Source: an uncultured bacterium (lineage in GTDB: Bacteria; Bacteroidota; Bacteroidia; Bacteroidales; Bacteroidaceae). Taken from it: a DNA stretch of 49,154 nt. The translations under genes and the position numbers were made by a program. Every line of letters starts with the position of its first letter. Within the stretch, counting starts at the first letter, position 1. A model generated the notes under the pieces. The model saw only the letters and a list, made by a program, of their open reading frames with translations, had not been told where the DNA came from and made no database searches. Below, in pieces: positions 14,948 through 23,738 of the stretch. The DNA lies in assembly GCA_905215345.1 (NCBI GenBank), contig CAJMPR010000027.1:1-49154 (forward strand), in the 5' to 3' direction.

Positions 14948-16354
14948 ATGATTGGCATCGAAATTAAACAGGAAAAAGATGAAACAGACGGGCTACCTCT
15001 TCCTCAACGAATTGGAGCAATCGTAGCTATTGCATTTGCACTCTGCATGTCTGTACTCGATATTAACATCAGTAATGTAGTCCTTCCCACTTTTGCACAC
15101 GACTTCGGAACTTCACCTTCGGTGACAACCTGGATTGTCAATGGGTACCAGTTGGCTATCGTCATATCTTTGCTTTCTTTTTCATCTTTAGGAGAAATTA
15201 TCGGGTATCGAAAAATATTCCTGTTTGGAGTTGCCTTGTTCGGTATCACCTCCCTGCTCTGCGCTTTATCCCATTCTTTCTGGACGCTGACTGTCGCGCG
15301 CGTGTTCCAGGGGTTCAGCGCTTCGGCTATTACCAGTGTCAACACCGCTTTAATACGTCTTATCTATCCTAAAAGCCAGATTGGTAAAGGAATGGGCATC
15401 AATGCCATGGTGATTGCCATCTCTGCGGCTGCCGGTCCCTCGGTAGCCAGCGGTATTCTGTCCATTGCATCCTGGCATTGGTTGTTTGCTATCAACATAC
15501 CTTTAGGATTAGCTGCTCTATGGTTGGGAAGCAAACATCTGCCTCGCCAAGCGCAATTATCAAAACGAAAATTCGATACCACAAGTGCCATTGCCAACGC
15601 CATCACTTTCGGATTGTTGTTTTATACATTAGATGGATTCGCACACCATGAACGTTATGATTATCTGATTCTGCAATTAATCGTATTAATTGTAATCGGC
15701 ACTTACTATATACGTCGTCAATTAAACCAGGAAACCCCGTTATTACCTTTTGATTTGTTGAAGATTCCTATTTTCAGGCTCTCTATCATTACTTCCATCT
15801 GTTCATTTACAGCACAGATGTTAGCCATGATTTCATTGCCTTTCTTCTTACAGAACACATTAGGTCACAGCGAAGTAATGACCGGATTGCTGTTAACGCC
15901 CTGGCCTCTTGCCACCTTAATTACCGCTCCGATTGCGGGTTCATTGGTATCACGCATACATCCGGGAATTCTGGGTAGTATGGGCATGGTTATATTCGGC
16001 ATCGGACTTTATTCCTTATCCGGTCTGGATGCAGAATCCACCGTTACCGGCATTATCTGGCGGCTGGCACTCTGTGGAGCCGGATTCGGTCTTTTCCAAA
16101 CTCCCAACAACAGTACAATCATTTCTTCTGCTCCTACCCAACGCTCCGGTGGAGCCAGCGGTATGATGGGTATGGCACGTCTCACGGGACAAACATTCGG
16201 TACAACGCTCGTTGCACTTTTGTTCAGTTGGATAGTAAGTGATAAAAGTACGGAAGTTTGTCTGATAACCGGTAGCGTGTTCGCACTGGCAGCAGCGATA
16301 ATAAGCAGCCTCCGTCTTTCGGAAAGTTCGATATTGAATCAAAAAAGGACTTAA
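14948..16354 (+). CDS. MFS drug-exporter-like transporter, DHA2 (EmrB/QacA) family
   Basis: 468 residues from this ATG, with about 14 hydrophobic segments as in the 14-TM DHA2 group. Signatures are LDINISNVVLPTFAHDF (the D1 motif of TM1), WIVNGYQLAIVISLLSFSSLGEIIGYRKIF (motif A region) and VARVFQGFSASAITSVNTALI, with a motif C-like SAAAGPSVASGIL in TM5. It is an inner-membrane proton-coupled efflux protein; the substrate is unknown. An upstream TTG at 14930 would add six residues, but it overlaps a TATTTTG promoter-like string, so the ATG at 14948 is preferred. The gene is single, between a divergent PurF homologue and a convergent GH97 gene. Confidence 0.88.
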   Translation: MIGIEIKQEKDETDGLPLPQRIGAIVAIAFALCMSVLDINISNVVLPTFAHDFGTSPSVTTWIVNGYQLAIVISLLSFSSLGEIIGYRKIFLFGVALFGITSLLCALSHSFWTLTVARVFQGFSASAITSVNTALIRLIYPKSQIGKGMGINAMVIAISAAAGPSVASGILSIASWHWLFAINIPLGLAALWLGSKHLPRQAQLSKRKFDTTSAIANAITFGLLFYTLDGFAHHERYDYLILQLIVLIVIGTYYIRRQLNQETPLLPFDLLKIPIFRLSIITSICSFTAQMLAMISLPFFLQNTLGHSEVMTGLLLTPWPLATLITAPIAGSLVSRIHPGILGSMGMVIFGIGLYSLSGLDAESTVTGIIWRLALCGAGFGLFQTPNNSTIISSAPTQRSGGASGMMGMARLTGQTFGTTLVALLFSWIVSDKSTEVCLITGSVFALAAAIISSLRLSESSILNQKRT

Positions 16355-16436
16355 ATCTCTTAGTTTACAAGGTTTCAGTTAACGAGTTGATAAGGAAGAC
16401 AGACCTACGTAGTCTATATAAAAAGTAAATAATACA

Positions 16437-16474
16437 ACAAAAATGCCCTGCAGAACAAATGTTCCACAGGGCAT
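16437..16474 (-). terminator. Intrinsic terminator after the GH97 gene
   Basis: 8-bp stem ATGCCCTG/CAGGGCAT (16443-16450 with 16467-16474), plus an inner GAAC/GTTC stem. On the minus strand it is followed by five T. It lies 34 bases after the stop codon. Confidence 0.85.
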
Positions 16475-16507
16475 CAACTAATACCTTATATAAATCTTTC
16501 TACCTGA

Positions 16508-18670
16508 TTATTTCCACTTTTTCACAGCCTTCTTATCAGCCGGAGTAGCTTCAATCAAGCTTAAAGCAAAGCCACCGCTACGTGCCTCTTTTACAGACAT
16601 CTTGGTTTTGCCGGTAACAATACCTTTCTTAATCTGATAAGAAGTAGGATTTTCTTTATAGTCTGCATCCTTACCGTCGGCATACAAAGTAGCTACATAT
16701 TGCTTACCCGGTTCCAAGAAGTCAAGAGTAAAGTTAGCCGTACGGGCATTTTCATCTGTGATACCCCCTACAAACCAGTTTTCGGTGCCTTTTGCTTTAC
16801 GGGCTATGGTAATGTAATCACCCGGTTCCGCTTCAAGATACTTGCTGTCGTCCCAATCTACTGCAACATCTTTGATAAATTGGAATGCATCCATATGCTT
16901 CTCATAGTTGTCAACCAAGTCAGCCGCCATTTGCAACGGACTGTAAAGAGTTACATACAGCGCGAGCTGCTTGGCAAGAGTCGTTTGCACACGACCGTGA
17001 GGAAGCTCACCCATAAAGTCGAGTTTGATATCAAAAATACCGGGAGTATAATCCATCGGACCACCAATCAGACGATTGAAAGGAAGCAGGGTCGTGTGGA
17101 ACGGCTTACTGCCGCCAAATGCTTCGTATTCGGTACCACGAGCCGATTCATTACCAATCAAGTTAGGATAAGTACGGCATAGGCCGGTAGGACGTACCGC
17201 TTCATGCCCATTCACACAAATCTTATAATCGGCAGCTTTCTTCACGGCATAGAGGTAATGGTTATTCATCCACTGTCCGTAATGATGTTCTCCACGCGGA
17301 ATCATATCACCTACATAGCCACTCTTCACTGCATTGTAGCCATTATCTACCATAAATTGGTAAGCCTTGTCCATGTGACGTTCATAATTACGAACCGAAC
17401 CGGATGTTTCATGATGCATCATCAGCTTCACGCCCTTGCTTTTGGCATAGTCATTCAACATCTTCACATTAAAATCGGGATACGGCGTCACAAAGTCAAA
17501 TACATAGTCTTTGGAATGTCCGAACCAGTCTTCCCATCCTTCATTCCAACCTTCTACCAACACTTGATCCATACCGTGTTCGGCAGCAAAGTCAATATAC
17601 TTTTTCACGTTCTCATTATTGGCACCATGACGTCCGTTAGGTTTGGTCTTGGAATAATCCGTTTCACCCAATTTCACCGAAGGAAGGTCATCAGTATAAG
17701 CCCAAGTACTCTTACCTGCAATCATTTCCCACCATACACCTACATATTTCACCGGTTTAATCCAGGAAACATCTTCGTAAGCACAAGGCTCATTCAAATT
17801 TAAGGTAATTCTGGAAGCAAGGATATCGCGGGCATCATCACTGACGATAACAGTACGCCACGGAGATTTGCACGGAGATTGCATATACCCCTTGTCACCT
17901 ACCGCATCAGGAGTTAACCATGATTCAAAAACAAGATTCTTATCATCCAGATTCAGATGCATACAAGAATAATCCACCAATGCGGCTTCATGTAGATTGA
18001 TATACAAACCATCGGCTGTTTTCATCTGCAAGGAAGTCTGAACGCCTGTTGGAGAGAACTGCGTTTGTGAAGCATTCCCAGTTATGGCTTCCTCCATCAA
18101 CCCACGAATTTCAGAAAGTTTGGACTCCATATAATCATACTCCTGCGTATCATAATCACCGGGAATCCAGAATGCGGTATGGTCACCTGCCATAGCAAAT
18201 TGTGTACGTTCTTCCTTGATTACAAAATAATTCAGATTCTTCTGCAACGGAAATTCATAACGGAAACCGAGTCCATCATCAAATAGGCGGAAACGAATCA
18301 CCATATTACGGTCCTGCGCTTTTTGGTTCAAGGTTACGGTCAGTTCGTTATAATGGTTACGGATTTGCTTTACTTCACCCCATACCGGTTGCCAAGTTTC
18401 ATCAAATGTAGCTGTATTGGAGTCTGTCAATGTGAAACCGTTCATCAGCCCCGGATCGTTCTTCAGTTCCAGACCGAGCTTAGAAGGTTTAATAACCTCT
18501 TTCCCTTTGTAGGAAAGTTCATAGACAGGCTCGCCTTGAGCGTTTACCGAAAAGTTTAACTGAAGTTGACCGTTCGGAGAAGTAATACTCTCGGCCATCG
18601 CTACGCTACTCATAAAAAGAACGAGCAGGAAGCAGGACAGTTTAGTACAGAATGCTTTCATGTTTCTCAT
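16508..18670 (-). CDS. GH97 alpha-glucosidase, SusB-like inverting type
   Basis: About 720 residues with an N-terminal signal peptide (LSCFLLVLFMSSVAMA), so it is periplasmic. It has the GH97 layout: N-terminal beta-sandwich, (beta/alpha)8 barrel, C-terminal beta domain. Counting from this ATG, Glu421 (HHETSG), Glu490 (GHEAVRPTG), Glu508 (NESARG) and Glu514 (GTEYEA) are spaced exactly like Glu439, Glu508, Glu526 and Glu532 of B. thetaiotaomicron SusB. The base and acid glutamates of the inverting subgroup are therefore present, predicting an exo-acting alpha-glucosidase on malto- or related oligosaccharides. A longer frame reaching 18703 begins with TTG inside a -7 element and is rejected. 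The ATG at 18661 is an alternative start. No susC/D gene is adjacent, so it is outside a starch PUL. Confidence 0.93.
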   Translation of the reverse strand: MRNMKAFCTKLSCFLLVLFMSSVAMAESITSPNGQLQLNFSVNAQGEPVYELSYKGKEVIKPSKLGLELKNDPGLMNGFTLTDSNTATFDETWQPVWGEVKQIRNHYNELTVTLNQKAQDRNMVIRFRLFDDGLGFRYEFPLQKNLNYFVIKEERTQFAMAGDHTAFWIPGDYDTQEYDYMESKLSEIRGLMEEAITGNASQTQFSPTGVQTSLQMKTADGLYINLHEAALVDYSCMHLNLDDKNLVFESWLTPDAVGDKGYMQSPCKSPWRTVIVSDDARDILASRITLNLNEPCAYEDVSWIKPVKYVGVWWEMIAGKSTWAYTDDLPSVKLGETDYSKTKPNGRHGANNENVKKYIDFAAEHGMDQVLVEGWNEGWEDWFGHSKDYVFDFVTPYPDFNVKMLNDYAKSKGVKLMMHHETSGSVRNYERHMDKAYQFMVDNGYNAVKSGYVGDMIPRGEHHYGQWMNNHYLYAVKKAADYKICVNGHEAVRPTGLCRTYPNLIGNESARGTEYEAFGGSKPFHTTLLPFNRLIGGPMDYTPGIFDIKLDFMGELPHGRVQTTLAKQLALYVTLYSPLQMAADLVDNYEKHMDAFQFIKDVAVDWDDSKYLEAEPGDYITIARKAKGTENWFVGGITDENARTANFTLDFLEPGKQYVATLYADGKDADYKENPTSYQIKKGIVTGKTKMSVKEARSGGFALSLIEATPADKKAVKKWK

Positions 18671-18700
18671 GCTATAGTTTATAAAATTATTATCATGATG

Positions 18701-18708
18701 CAAATATA
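18701..18708 (-). promoter_or_regulatory. -7 element for the GH97 gene
   Basis: TATATTTG on the minus strand, about 30-40 bases before the candidate ATGs at 18670 and 18661. It decides the start choice for the gene. Confidence 0.65.
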
Positions 18709-18764
18709 AGCAGGAAAACGGCTGAATTTCAAGTTATCAAATGAAAATAGATATGAAATAAAAA

Positions 18765-18774
18765 CAAACGTTTG
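18765..18774. promoter_or_regulatory. CAAACGTTTG palindrome upstream of GH97
   Basis: Perfect 10-bp palindrome centred about 65 bases upstream of the -7 element of the GH97 gene and about 140 bases before the crcB -7 element. Its form suits a dimeric regulator such as a LacI-type protein, but a chance occurrence in A/T-rich DNA is possible. Confidence 0.35.
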
Positions 18775-18911
18775 CATAAACAATTATAAACCTGCTTTTT
18801 AAAGAAAAGCTCTTTCACGAAAACGAAAAGAGTCCGTTCACATTTTATTCTTTAATATTTATATCTGTTTTTTTGAATGTCATTTTCAACCAGTAAATGG
18901 AATGAAAACAT

Positions 18912-18919
18912 TATCTTTG
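18912..18919 (+). promoter_or_regulatory. -7 element for crcB
   Basis: TATCTTTG, 26 bases before the crcB ATG. The short leader leaves no room for a fluoride riboswitch. Confidence 0.65.
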
Positions 18920-18945
18920 TCTGCCAGAGAAAATAAATTCCTACT

Positions 18946-19323
18946 ATGACTAAAGTATTGATAGCAGTCTTTCTTGGTGGCGGCATCGGCAGCATATTAC
19001 GTTATTGCGTACAAATAACACTCCATGAACGGATAGTCCCCTACTATTTTCCGTGGGCTACGTTCACCGTCAACATCGTCGGAAGTTTCCTGATCGGATT
19101 GTTTTACGCCCTGTCAGCCCGGTTCAATTTATCCACTGAGGTACGTATGTTGCTGACTACCGGCCTATGCGGTGGCTTTACAACATTTTCCACCTTCTCC
19201 AATGACGGACTGATTTTATTGAAGCAAGGTTTCTATGGGATATTCATTGCATATACCTTATTAAGCATTTGCCTGGGAATCATTGCCGCCATAGGTGGTG
19301 GTGCTTTGGGACGATATATTTAA
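18946..19323 (+). CDS. crcB: Fluoride ion channel CrcB/FluC
   Basis: 125 residues with four membrane segments, as in the Fluc family of dual-topology dimeric fluoride exporters in the inner membrane. Diagnostic motifs are GGGIGSILRYCVQ near the N-terminus, WATFTVNIVGSFLIGLFYA with the pore asparagine, and TTGLCGGFTTFSTFSNDG with the pore phenylalanines and threonines. Length is typical. A single copy fits the homodimeric form. The pentapeptide-repeat gene starts nine bases after its stop, so the two are almost certainly co-transcribed. No fluoride riboswitch was seen upstream. Confidence 0.95.
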   Translation: MTKVLIAVFLGGGIGSILRYCVQITLHERIVPYYFPWATFTVNIVGSFLIGLFYALSARFNLSTEVRMLLTTGLCGGFTTFSTFSNDGLILLKQGFYGIFIAYTLLSICLGIIAAIGGGALGRYI

Positions 19324-19332
19324 GATAACATT

Positions 19333-20001
19333 ATGAGACCGAGCAAACCTTTCATCATGCCACCGGTGCGAATTGTGCCTCCCAACCTGGAAGTACAGAC
19401 TGACAGCCACAAGTCATTGAAAGAATGGCTTAAAACGGAAGAAACCGTAAGAGGACTTCATTTCAACAAACAAACGGAGGAAAATATAGATTGCGCTTAC
19501 AAAAGCATCACGAATTGCATCTTCAGCCATGCCCAATTCAACGATTGTAAACTGAAAGCAACCCATTTTACGGATGTCCGTTTCGAAAACTGCGATTTAT
19601 CCAATATCTCATTTGCTGAGAGTTCCCTTTTCCGGGTTGAATTCGTCGCTTGCAAATTGGTAGGAACCAACTTGTCCGAAACTATCCTGAATCATCTGAG
19701 TTTGCAAGATTGCAATGCGAGGTATCTCAACCTTTCCATGAGCAAAATCAATCAGGCACGCTTCTCCACCTGCAATTTACGTAACAGTGACATCAACGAC
19801 AGCAAGCTGGCTTCTATCTCATTCATCAACTGCGAACTCATCGAGGCAGAATTTTCGCACACTCCCTTAAAAGGTATCGACTTAAGCGATTCGCATATTG
19901 AGGGAATACACGTTAATTTGCCCGATATAAAGGGAGCCATAGTTAATACGGCACAAGCAATGGATTTAACTTCCTTGTTAGGACTTATAATTAAGGATTA
20001 A
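19333..20001 (+). CDS. Pentapeptide-repeat protein
   Basis: 222 residues. From about residue 50 to 200 the sequence runs as five-residue turns of the A(D/N)LXX type (for example CKLKATHFTDVRFENCDLSNISFAESSLF and CNLRNSDINDSKLASISFINC), which fold as a right-handed quadrilateral beta helix. The first 45 residues are non-repetitive and Pro-rich. There is no signal peptide, so it is probably cytosolic. Some members mimic DNA and protect gyrase, others are scaffolds; nothing here assigns a role. It lies nine bases after crcB in one operon. The pairing is notable because fluoride export has no obvious need for such a protein. Confidence 0.88.
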   Translation: MRPSKPFIMPPVRIVPPNLEVQTDSHKSLKEWLKTEETVRGLHFNKQTEENIDCAYKSITNCIFSHAQFNDCKLKATHFTDVRFENCDLSNISFAESSLFRVEFVACKLVGTNLSETILNHLSLQDCNARYLNLSMSKINQARFSTCNLRNSDINDSKLASISFINCELIEAEFSHTPLKGIDLSDSHIEGIHVNLPDIKGAIVNTAQAMDLTSLLGLIIKD

Positions 20002-20094
20002 GAAGCTCCGAATAAAATTCAAAACAGCTTCTAAAAGCCGAACATTTTTCTATATTCACTTGTTATATGGTAAAACTCACATTAAAAACAAAAT

Positions 20095-21378
20095 ATGATG
20101 AAAATAGAAAAGATTATCGGACGCGAGATTCTTGATTCAAGAGGAAACCCTACTGTAGAAGTTGATGTAATATTGGAATCGGGCTTTATGGGACGAGCTT
20201 CGGTTCCTTCCGGCGCATCTACCGGCGAGCATGAAGCGTTGGAGTTGCGCGATGGCGACAAGAAACGTTACAGCGGTAAAGGCGTACTGAAAGCCGTAAG
20301 TAATATCAATGACATCATCGCCCCAAAACTGATTGGCATGTCAGCTCTTAATCAAATGGGTATCGATCATGCCATGCTGGCGTTAGACGGAACAAAGACC
20401 AAGTCCAATCTGGGAGCTAACGCTATTCTCGGTGTATCTCTGGCCGTGGCCAAAGCGGCGACAGCATTTCTGGATATTCCTCTTTATCGTTATATCGGTG
20501 GAACAAACACTTATGTAATGCCCGTTCCGATGATGAATATTATCAATGGTGGTTCACATAGCGATGCTCCTATTGCTTTTCAGGAATTTATGATTCGCCC
20601 TGTAGGAGCAAGCTCTTTCCGTGAAGGTCTGCGTATGGGTGCCGAGGTGTTCCATGCATTGAAAAAAGTATTGCACGATCGCGGCCTCAGCACAGCCGTA
20701 GGAGATGAAGGTGGTTTCGCTCCAAAATTGGAAGGAACGGAAGATGCATTAAACTCAATCATCGCCGCTATCAAAGCAGCCGGTTACGAACCGGGTAAGG
20801 ATGTAATGATTGCTATGGACTGCGCTTCCTCCGAATTCTACCATGACGGTATCTATGATTATAGCAAATTCGAAGGCGAAAAAGGTAAAAAGCGGACAGC
20901 CGAAGAACAGATTGACTATCTGGAAGAATTGATTAATAAATATCCTATCGACTCCATCGAAGACGGTATGAGCGAAAACGACTGGGAAGGCTGGAAGAAG
21001 CTGACCGACCGCATCGGTAACCGCTGCCAGTTGGTAGGCGATGACCTGTTCGTAACGAATGTGGACTTCCTGGCTATGGGTATCGAGAAAGGTTGCGCTA
21101 ACTCCATTCTTATCAAGGTAAACCAAATAGGTTCTCTTACAGAAACTCTGAATGCTATCGAAATGGCTCACCGTCATGGCTATACCACCGTTACCTCCCA
21201 TCGTTCCGGTGAAACGGAAGATGCGACTATCGCAGATATTGCCGTAGCTACCAATAGCGGACAGATTAAGACCGGCTCATTAAGCCGTTCGGACCGTATG
21301 GCAAAATACAATCAATTATTACGCATCGAAGAAGAGTTAGGCAGTAATGCTGTTTACGGATATAAGACAATAAAATAA
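20095..21378 (+). CDS. eno: Enolase (phosphopyruvate hydratase)
   Basis: 427 residues. It interconverts 2-phosphoglycerate and phosphoenolpyruvate in cytosolic glycolysis. Canonical motifs are present: ILDSRGNPTVEVDV, the SGASTGEHEALELRD loop, GGSHSDAPIAFQEFMI, the catalytic GDEGGFAP, the magnesium-binding aspartate in MIAMDCASSEFY, SIEDGMSENDWEGW, LVGDDLFVTN, and the signature ILIKVNQIGSLTET with the catalytic lysine, followed by TSHRSGETED. The frame begins ATGATGAAA; the second ATG (20098) is an equally likely start. It is transcribed alone, with a hairpin downstream. No clear -7 element was identified. Confidence 0.98.
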   Translation: MMKIEKIIGREILDSRGNPTVEVDVILESGFMGRASVPSGASTGEHEALELRDGDKKRYSGKGVLKAVSNINDIIAPKLIGMSALNQMGIDHAMLALDGTKTKSNLGANAILGVSLAVAKAATAFLDIPLYRYIGGTNTYVMPVPMMNIINGGSHSDAPIAFQEFMIRPVGASSFREGLRMGAEVFHALKKVLHDRGLSTAVGDEGGFAPKLEGTEDALNSIIAAIKAAGYEPGKDVMIAMDCASSEFYHDGIYDYSKFEGEKGKKRTAEEQIDYLEELINKYPIDSIEDGMSENDWEGWKKLTDRIGNRCQLVGDDLFVTNVDFLAMGIEKGCANSILIKVNQIGSLTETLNAIEMAHRHGYTTVTSHRSGETEDATIADIAVATNSGQIKTGSLSRSDRMAKYNQLLRIEEELGSNAVYGYKTIK

Positions 21379-21417
21379 GTGCATTGATAGAGTAGAGAGA
21401 ATTTGTTAGTAAAAGTC

Positions 21418-21454
21418 AGAGGGGATATGCTGTTACAGCTCATCCCCTCTCCTT
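21418..21454. terminator. Hairpin terminator between eno and the PUL GH3 gene
   Basis: 9-bp stem AGAGGGGAT/ATCCCCTCT (21418-21426 with 21442-21450), followed by CCTTTT. It lies between convergent genes and probably acts on both. Confidence 0.75.
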
Positions 21455-21474
21455 TTAACCTTAAATCAACAAAA

Positions 21475-23727
21475 TCAATCAATAACCCTAAAGAAAACTT
21501 CGTCTCCTGTCTGGCTATCCGGGGCTACCCAAAGCGCAAAGTCTCCCGGTTCCACCATCTTCATCCTATCTATATTCCAAAAAGCAAGTTCACTCACAGG
21601 CAGTTCAAAAGATACATTTTTCTTCTCACCCGGCTTCAAACTAACACGGGTGAAACGTTTCAGCTCTTTTACCGGACGGGTAACAGAACCTACTTTATCT
21701 TGTACATACAATTGGGCAACTTCCGTTCCTTCATACTTGCCGGTATTTTCCAAGTCAAAAGTAACAGTCAGCACACCGTTTTTTTTCAGTTCGGTAGCAG
21801 AAAGTTTCACATTACTATATTTAAATGTAGTGTATGACAGTCCATAACCGAAAGGATACAAAGGATCAAATCCGGCATCCAGATAGAAGGAAGTACATCC
21901 CAAAGACGTTTGTCCGGCTTCAACGGAAATATCATCCAGTAACACTTCATTTCTCGTAGCGGGACGTCCTGTAGTATTATGTGCATAATAAATAGGAATT
22001 TGTCCTACCATCTTCGGAAAAGTAACAGGAGTCTTGCCGCTCGGAACAGATTTGCCCCATAACAGATCGGCAATTGCCGGACCACCCATTGTACCGGGAT
22101 GGAATGAATAAAGCACGGCCGAAGAAAGTTCCACCTCTTTTCCGATAGTCAACGGGCGACCTGCCATAACAATCGTAACTACCGGTTTTCCTGTTTTAGC
22201 CAATGCAGCTATAAGTTCCGACTGTGCTCCCTGCAAATCCAAATTTGCCAAACAATGCGCCTCACCTGAAAGGATTGATTCTTCGCCGACAAAAGCAAGA
22301 ATCACATCAGCATGCGCAGCAGCCGATGCAGCTTTTGCCACACCCGTCTTGTCTTTATCACGGCTATATGCCAACCCCGATTCATATATAACCCGGACTT
22401 TATCGCCAACCAATTCCTTGATAGCATTCAATGGAGTCACAGTTCTTGTCTTATCTCCATCAAACACCCATGTGCCTAGTTGTTCATAGGGCGCATTTGC
22501 CATCGGGCCTACTATAGCGACTGTCTTAACCGACGGTTGCAAAGGCAGTACCTCTCCCTCATTCTTCAAAAGAATAGCAGATTCGACGGCAGCCTGTTTT
22601 GCAGCTTCCAAATGGGAAGGAGCATACAACACGTCTGCTTTCTTTTCGTCTACATACGGATTATCAAACAACCCCAGACGATATTTAATGCGTAAAATAT
22701 TACGTACGGCATCGTCTATAACCGACTCTTTTACCTTCCCTTCTTTCACCAGTCCTGGCAATTCTTTTACAAAGGTATAGCTGACCATTTCCATATCCAC
22801 CCCTGCATTAACAGCTTTCATGGCTACCTCCTTAGGGTCAGCGGCAAAACCATGGTTAATCATTTCATTAGCCGAAGCCCAATCGGTTACAACCAGTCCG
22901 TCAAATCCCCATTCATCACGAAGCACATCTTTCAGTATAAACTTGTTCCCGGTAGAAGGCACTCCGTCATTATCATTAAATGAGGTCATAAATGTAGCTG
23001 CGCCAGCCTTAGCTGCGGCTTCAAAAGGCGGGAGATATACATTACGCAGACGACGTTCAGGGATATATGTGGAGTTATAATCACGTCCGCCTTCCGCAGC
23101 GCCATAACCCACAAAATGCTTAGGACATGCAGCTATGGAAGTCGCGCTACCCAATGAATCGCCTTGAAAACCCTTAATCATGGCAACTCCCATGACAGAA
23201 GTCAGATAAGTATCTTCTCCGCATCCTTCAGCCATACGTCCCCAACGTGGATCACGTGCTACGTCAATCATCGGTGCAAACGTCCAACGGATACCCACGG
23301 AGGAAGCCTCGATAGCCGCCACCCTTGCACCGTCTTCCGCCACCTGAGGATTGAATGAAGCCGCCTGTCCCAAGGGAATAGGAAAGATCGTTTTAAACCC
23401 ATGAATCACATCACGCGCCATCAATAAAGGAATACCCAAGCGGGATTCTTCTATCGCCACACGTTGCAATGCATTGATACGCACCGGATCTACCTCATTC
23501 AAAATAGAACCTACTTCACCTTTTTTTATCAATCCACTCATATCTTCAATGTTACCATAAGAAGATATCTGGTTCATCTGTCCCAGTTTTTCTTCCAAGG
23601 TCATCTTGGATATCAAAGTTTCTATTTTCTTTTCTATTGCCGTGTTACTCTTCGTACTTGTCCCCTGCGTACAAGAAACAAACGGTAACAAAAGCAAAAG
23701 AACCGGGAAAATCTTTATAGCTTTCAT
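21475..23727 (-). CDS. bglX: GH3 beta-glucosidase lipoprotein of the beta-glucan PUL
   Basis: 750-residue lipoprotein (lipobox FVSC, Cys19). GH3 domain order is complete: N-terminal TIM barrel with MTLEEKLGQM, the DPRWGRMAEGCGEDTYL and PKHFVGYGAAEGGRDYN substrate-site motifs, and the nucleophile Asp282 in VVTDWAS. The alpha/beta sandwich with AIVGPMANAP follows, then a C-terminal fibronectin III-like domain (ELAFWNIDRMKMVEPGDFALWV). It removes terminal beta-glucose from oligosaccharides; the context with GH16 suggests beta-1,3 or mixed-linkage gluco-oligosaccharides. It is the last gene of the PUL operon, 11 bases after GH16. The exact linkage preference is inference. Confidence 0.93.
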   Translation of the reverse strand: MKAIKIFPVLLLLLPFVSCTQGTSTKSNTAIEKKIETLISKMTLEEKLGQMNQISSYGNIEDMSGLIKKGEVGSILNEVDPVRINALQRVAIEESRLGIPLLMARDVIHGFKTIFPIPLGQAASFNPQVAEDGARVAAIEASSVGIRWTFAPMIDVARDPRWGRMAEGCGEDTYLTSVMGVAMIKGFQGDSLGSATSIAACPKHFVGYGAAEGGRDYNSTYIPERRLRNVYLPPFEAAAKAGAATFMTSFNDNDGVPSTGNKFILKDVLRDEWGFDGLVVTDWASANEMINHGFAADPKEVAMKAVNAGVDMEMVSYTFVKELPGLVKEGKVKESVIDDAVRNILRIKYRLGLFDNPYVDEKKADVLYAPSHLEAAKQAAVESAILLKNEGEVLPLQPSVKTVAIVGPMANAPYEQLGTWVFDGDKTRTVTPLNAIKELVGDKVRVIYESGLAYSRDKDKTGVAKAASAAAHADVILAFVGEESILSGEAHCLANLDLQGAQSELIAALAKTGKPVVTIVMAGRPLTIGKEVELSSAVLYSFHPGTMGGPAIADLLWGKSVPSGKTPVTFPKMVGQIPIYYAHNTTGRPATRNEVLLDDISVEAGQTSLGCTSFYLDAGFDPLYPFGYGLSYTTFKYSNVKLSATELKKNGVLTVTFDLENTGKYEGTEVAQLYVQDKVGSVTRPVKELKRFTRVSLKPGEKKNVSFELPVSELAFWNIDRMKMVEPGDFALWVAPDSQTGDEVFFRVID

Positions 23728-23738
23728 ACCTAATTCAA

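Noticed and set aside
17204..17803. 199-codon open frame opposite the GH97 gene
   Set aside because: Antisense to catalytic-domain sequence whose residues match SusB; the product has no family features.
16508..18670. GH97 as part of the PUL at 21475-34633
   Set aside because: It is an alpha-glucosidase type with its own promoter and terminator, separated from the PUL by crcB and eno on the other strand.
18835..18945. Fluoride riboswitch upstream of crcB
   Set aside because: The predicted leader is only about 20-26 bases and the conserved fluoride-aptamer core was not found.
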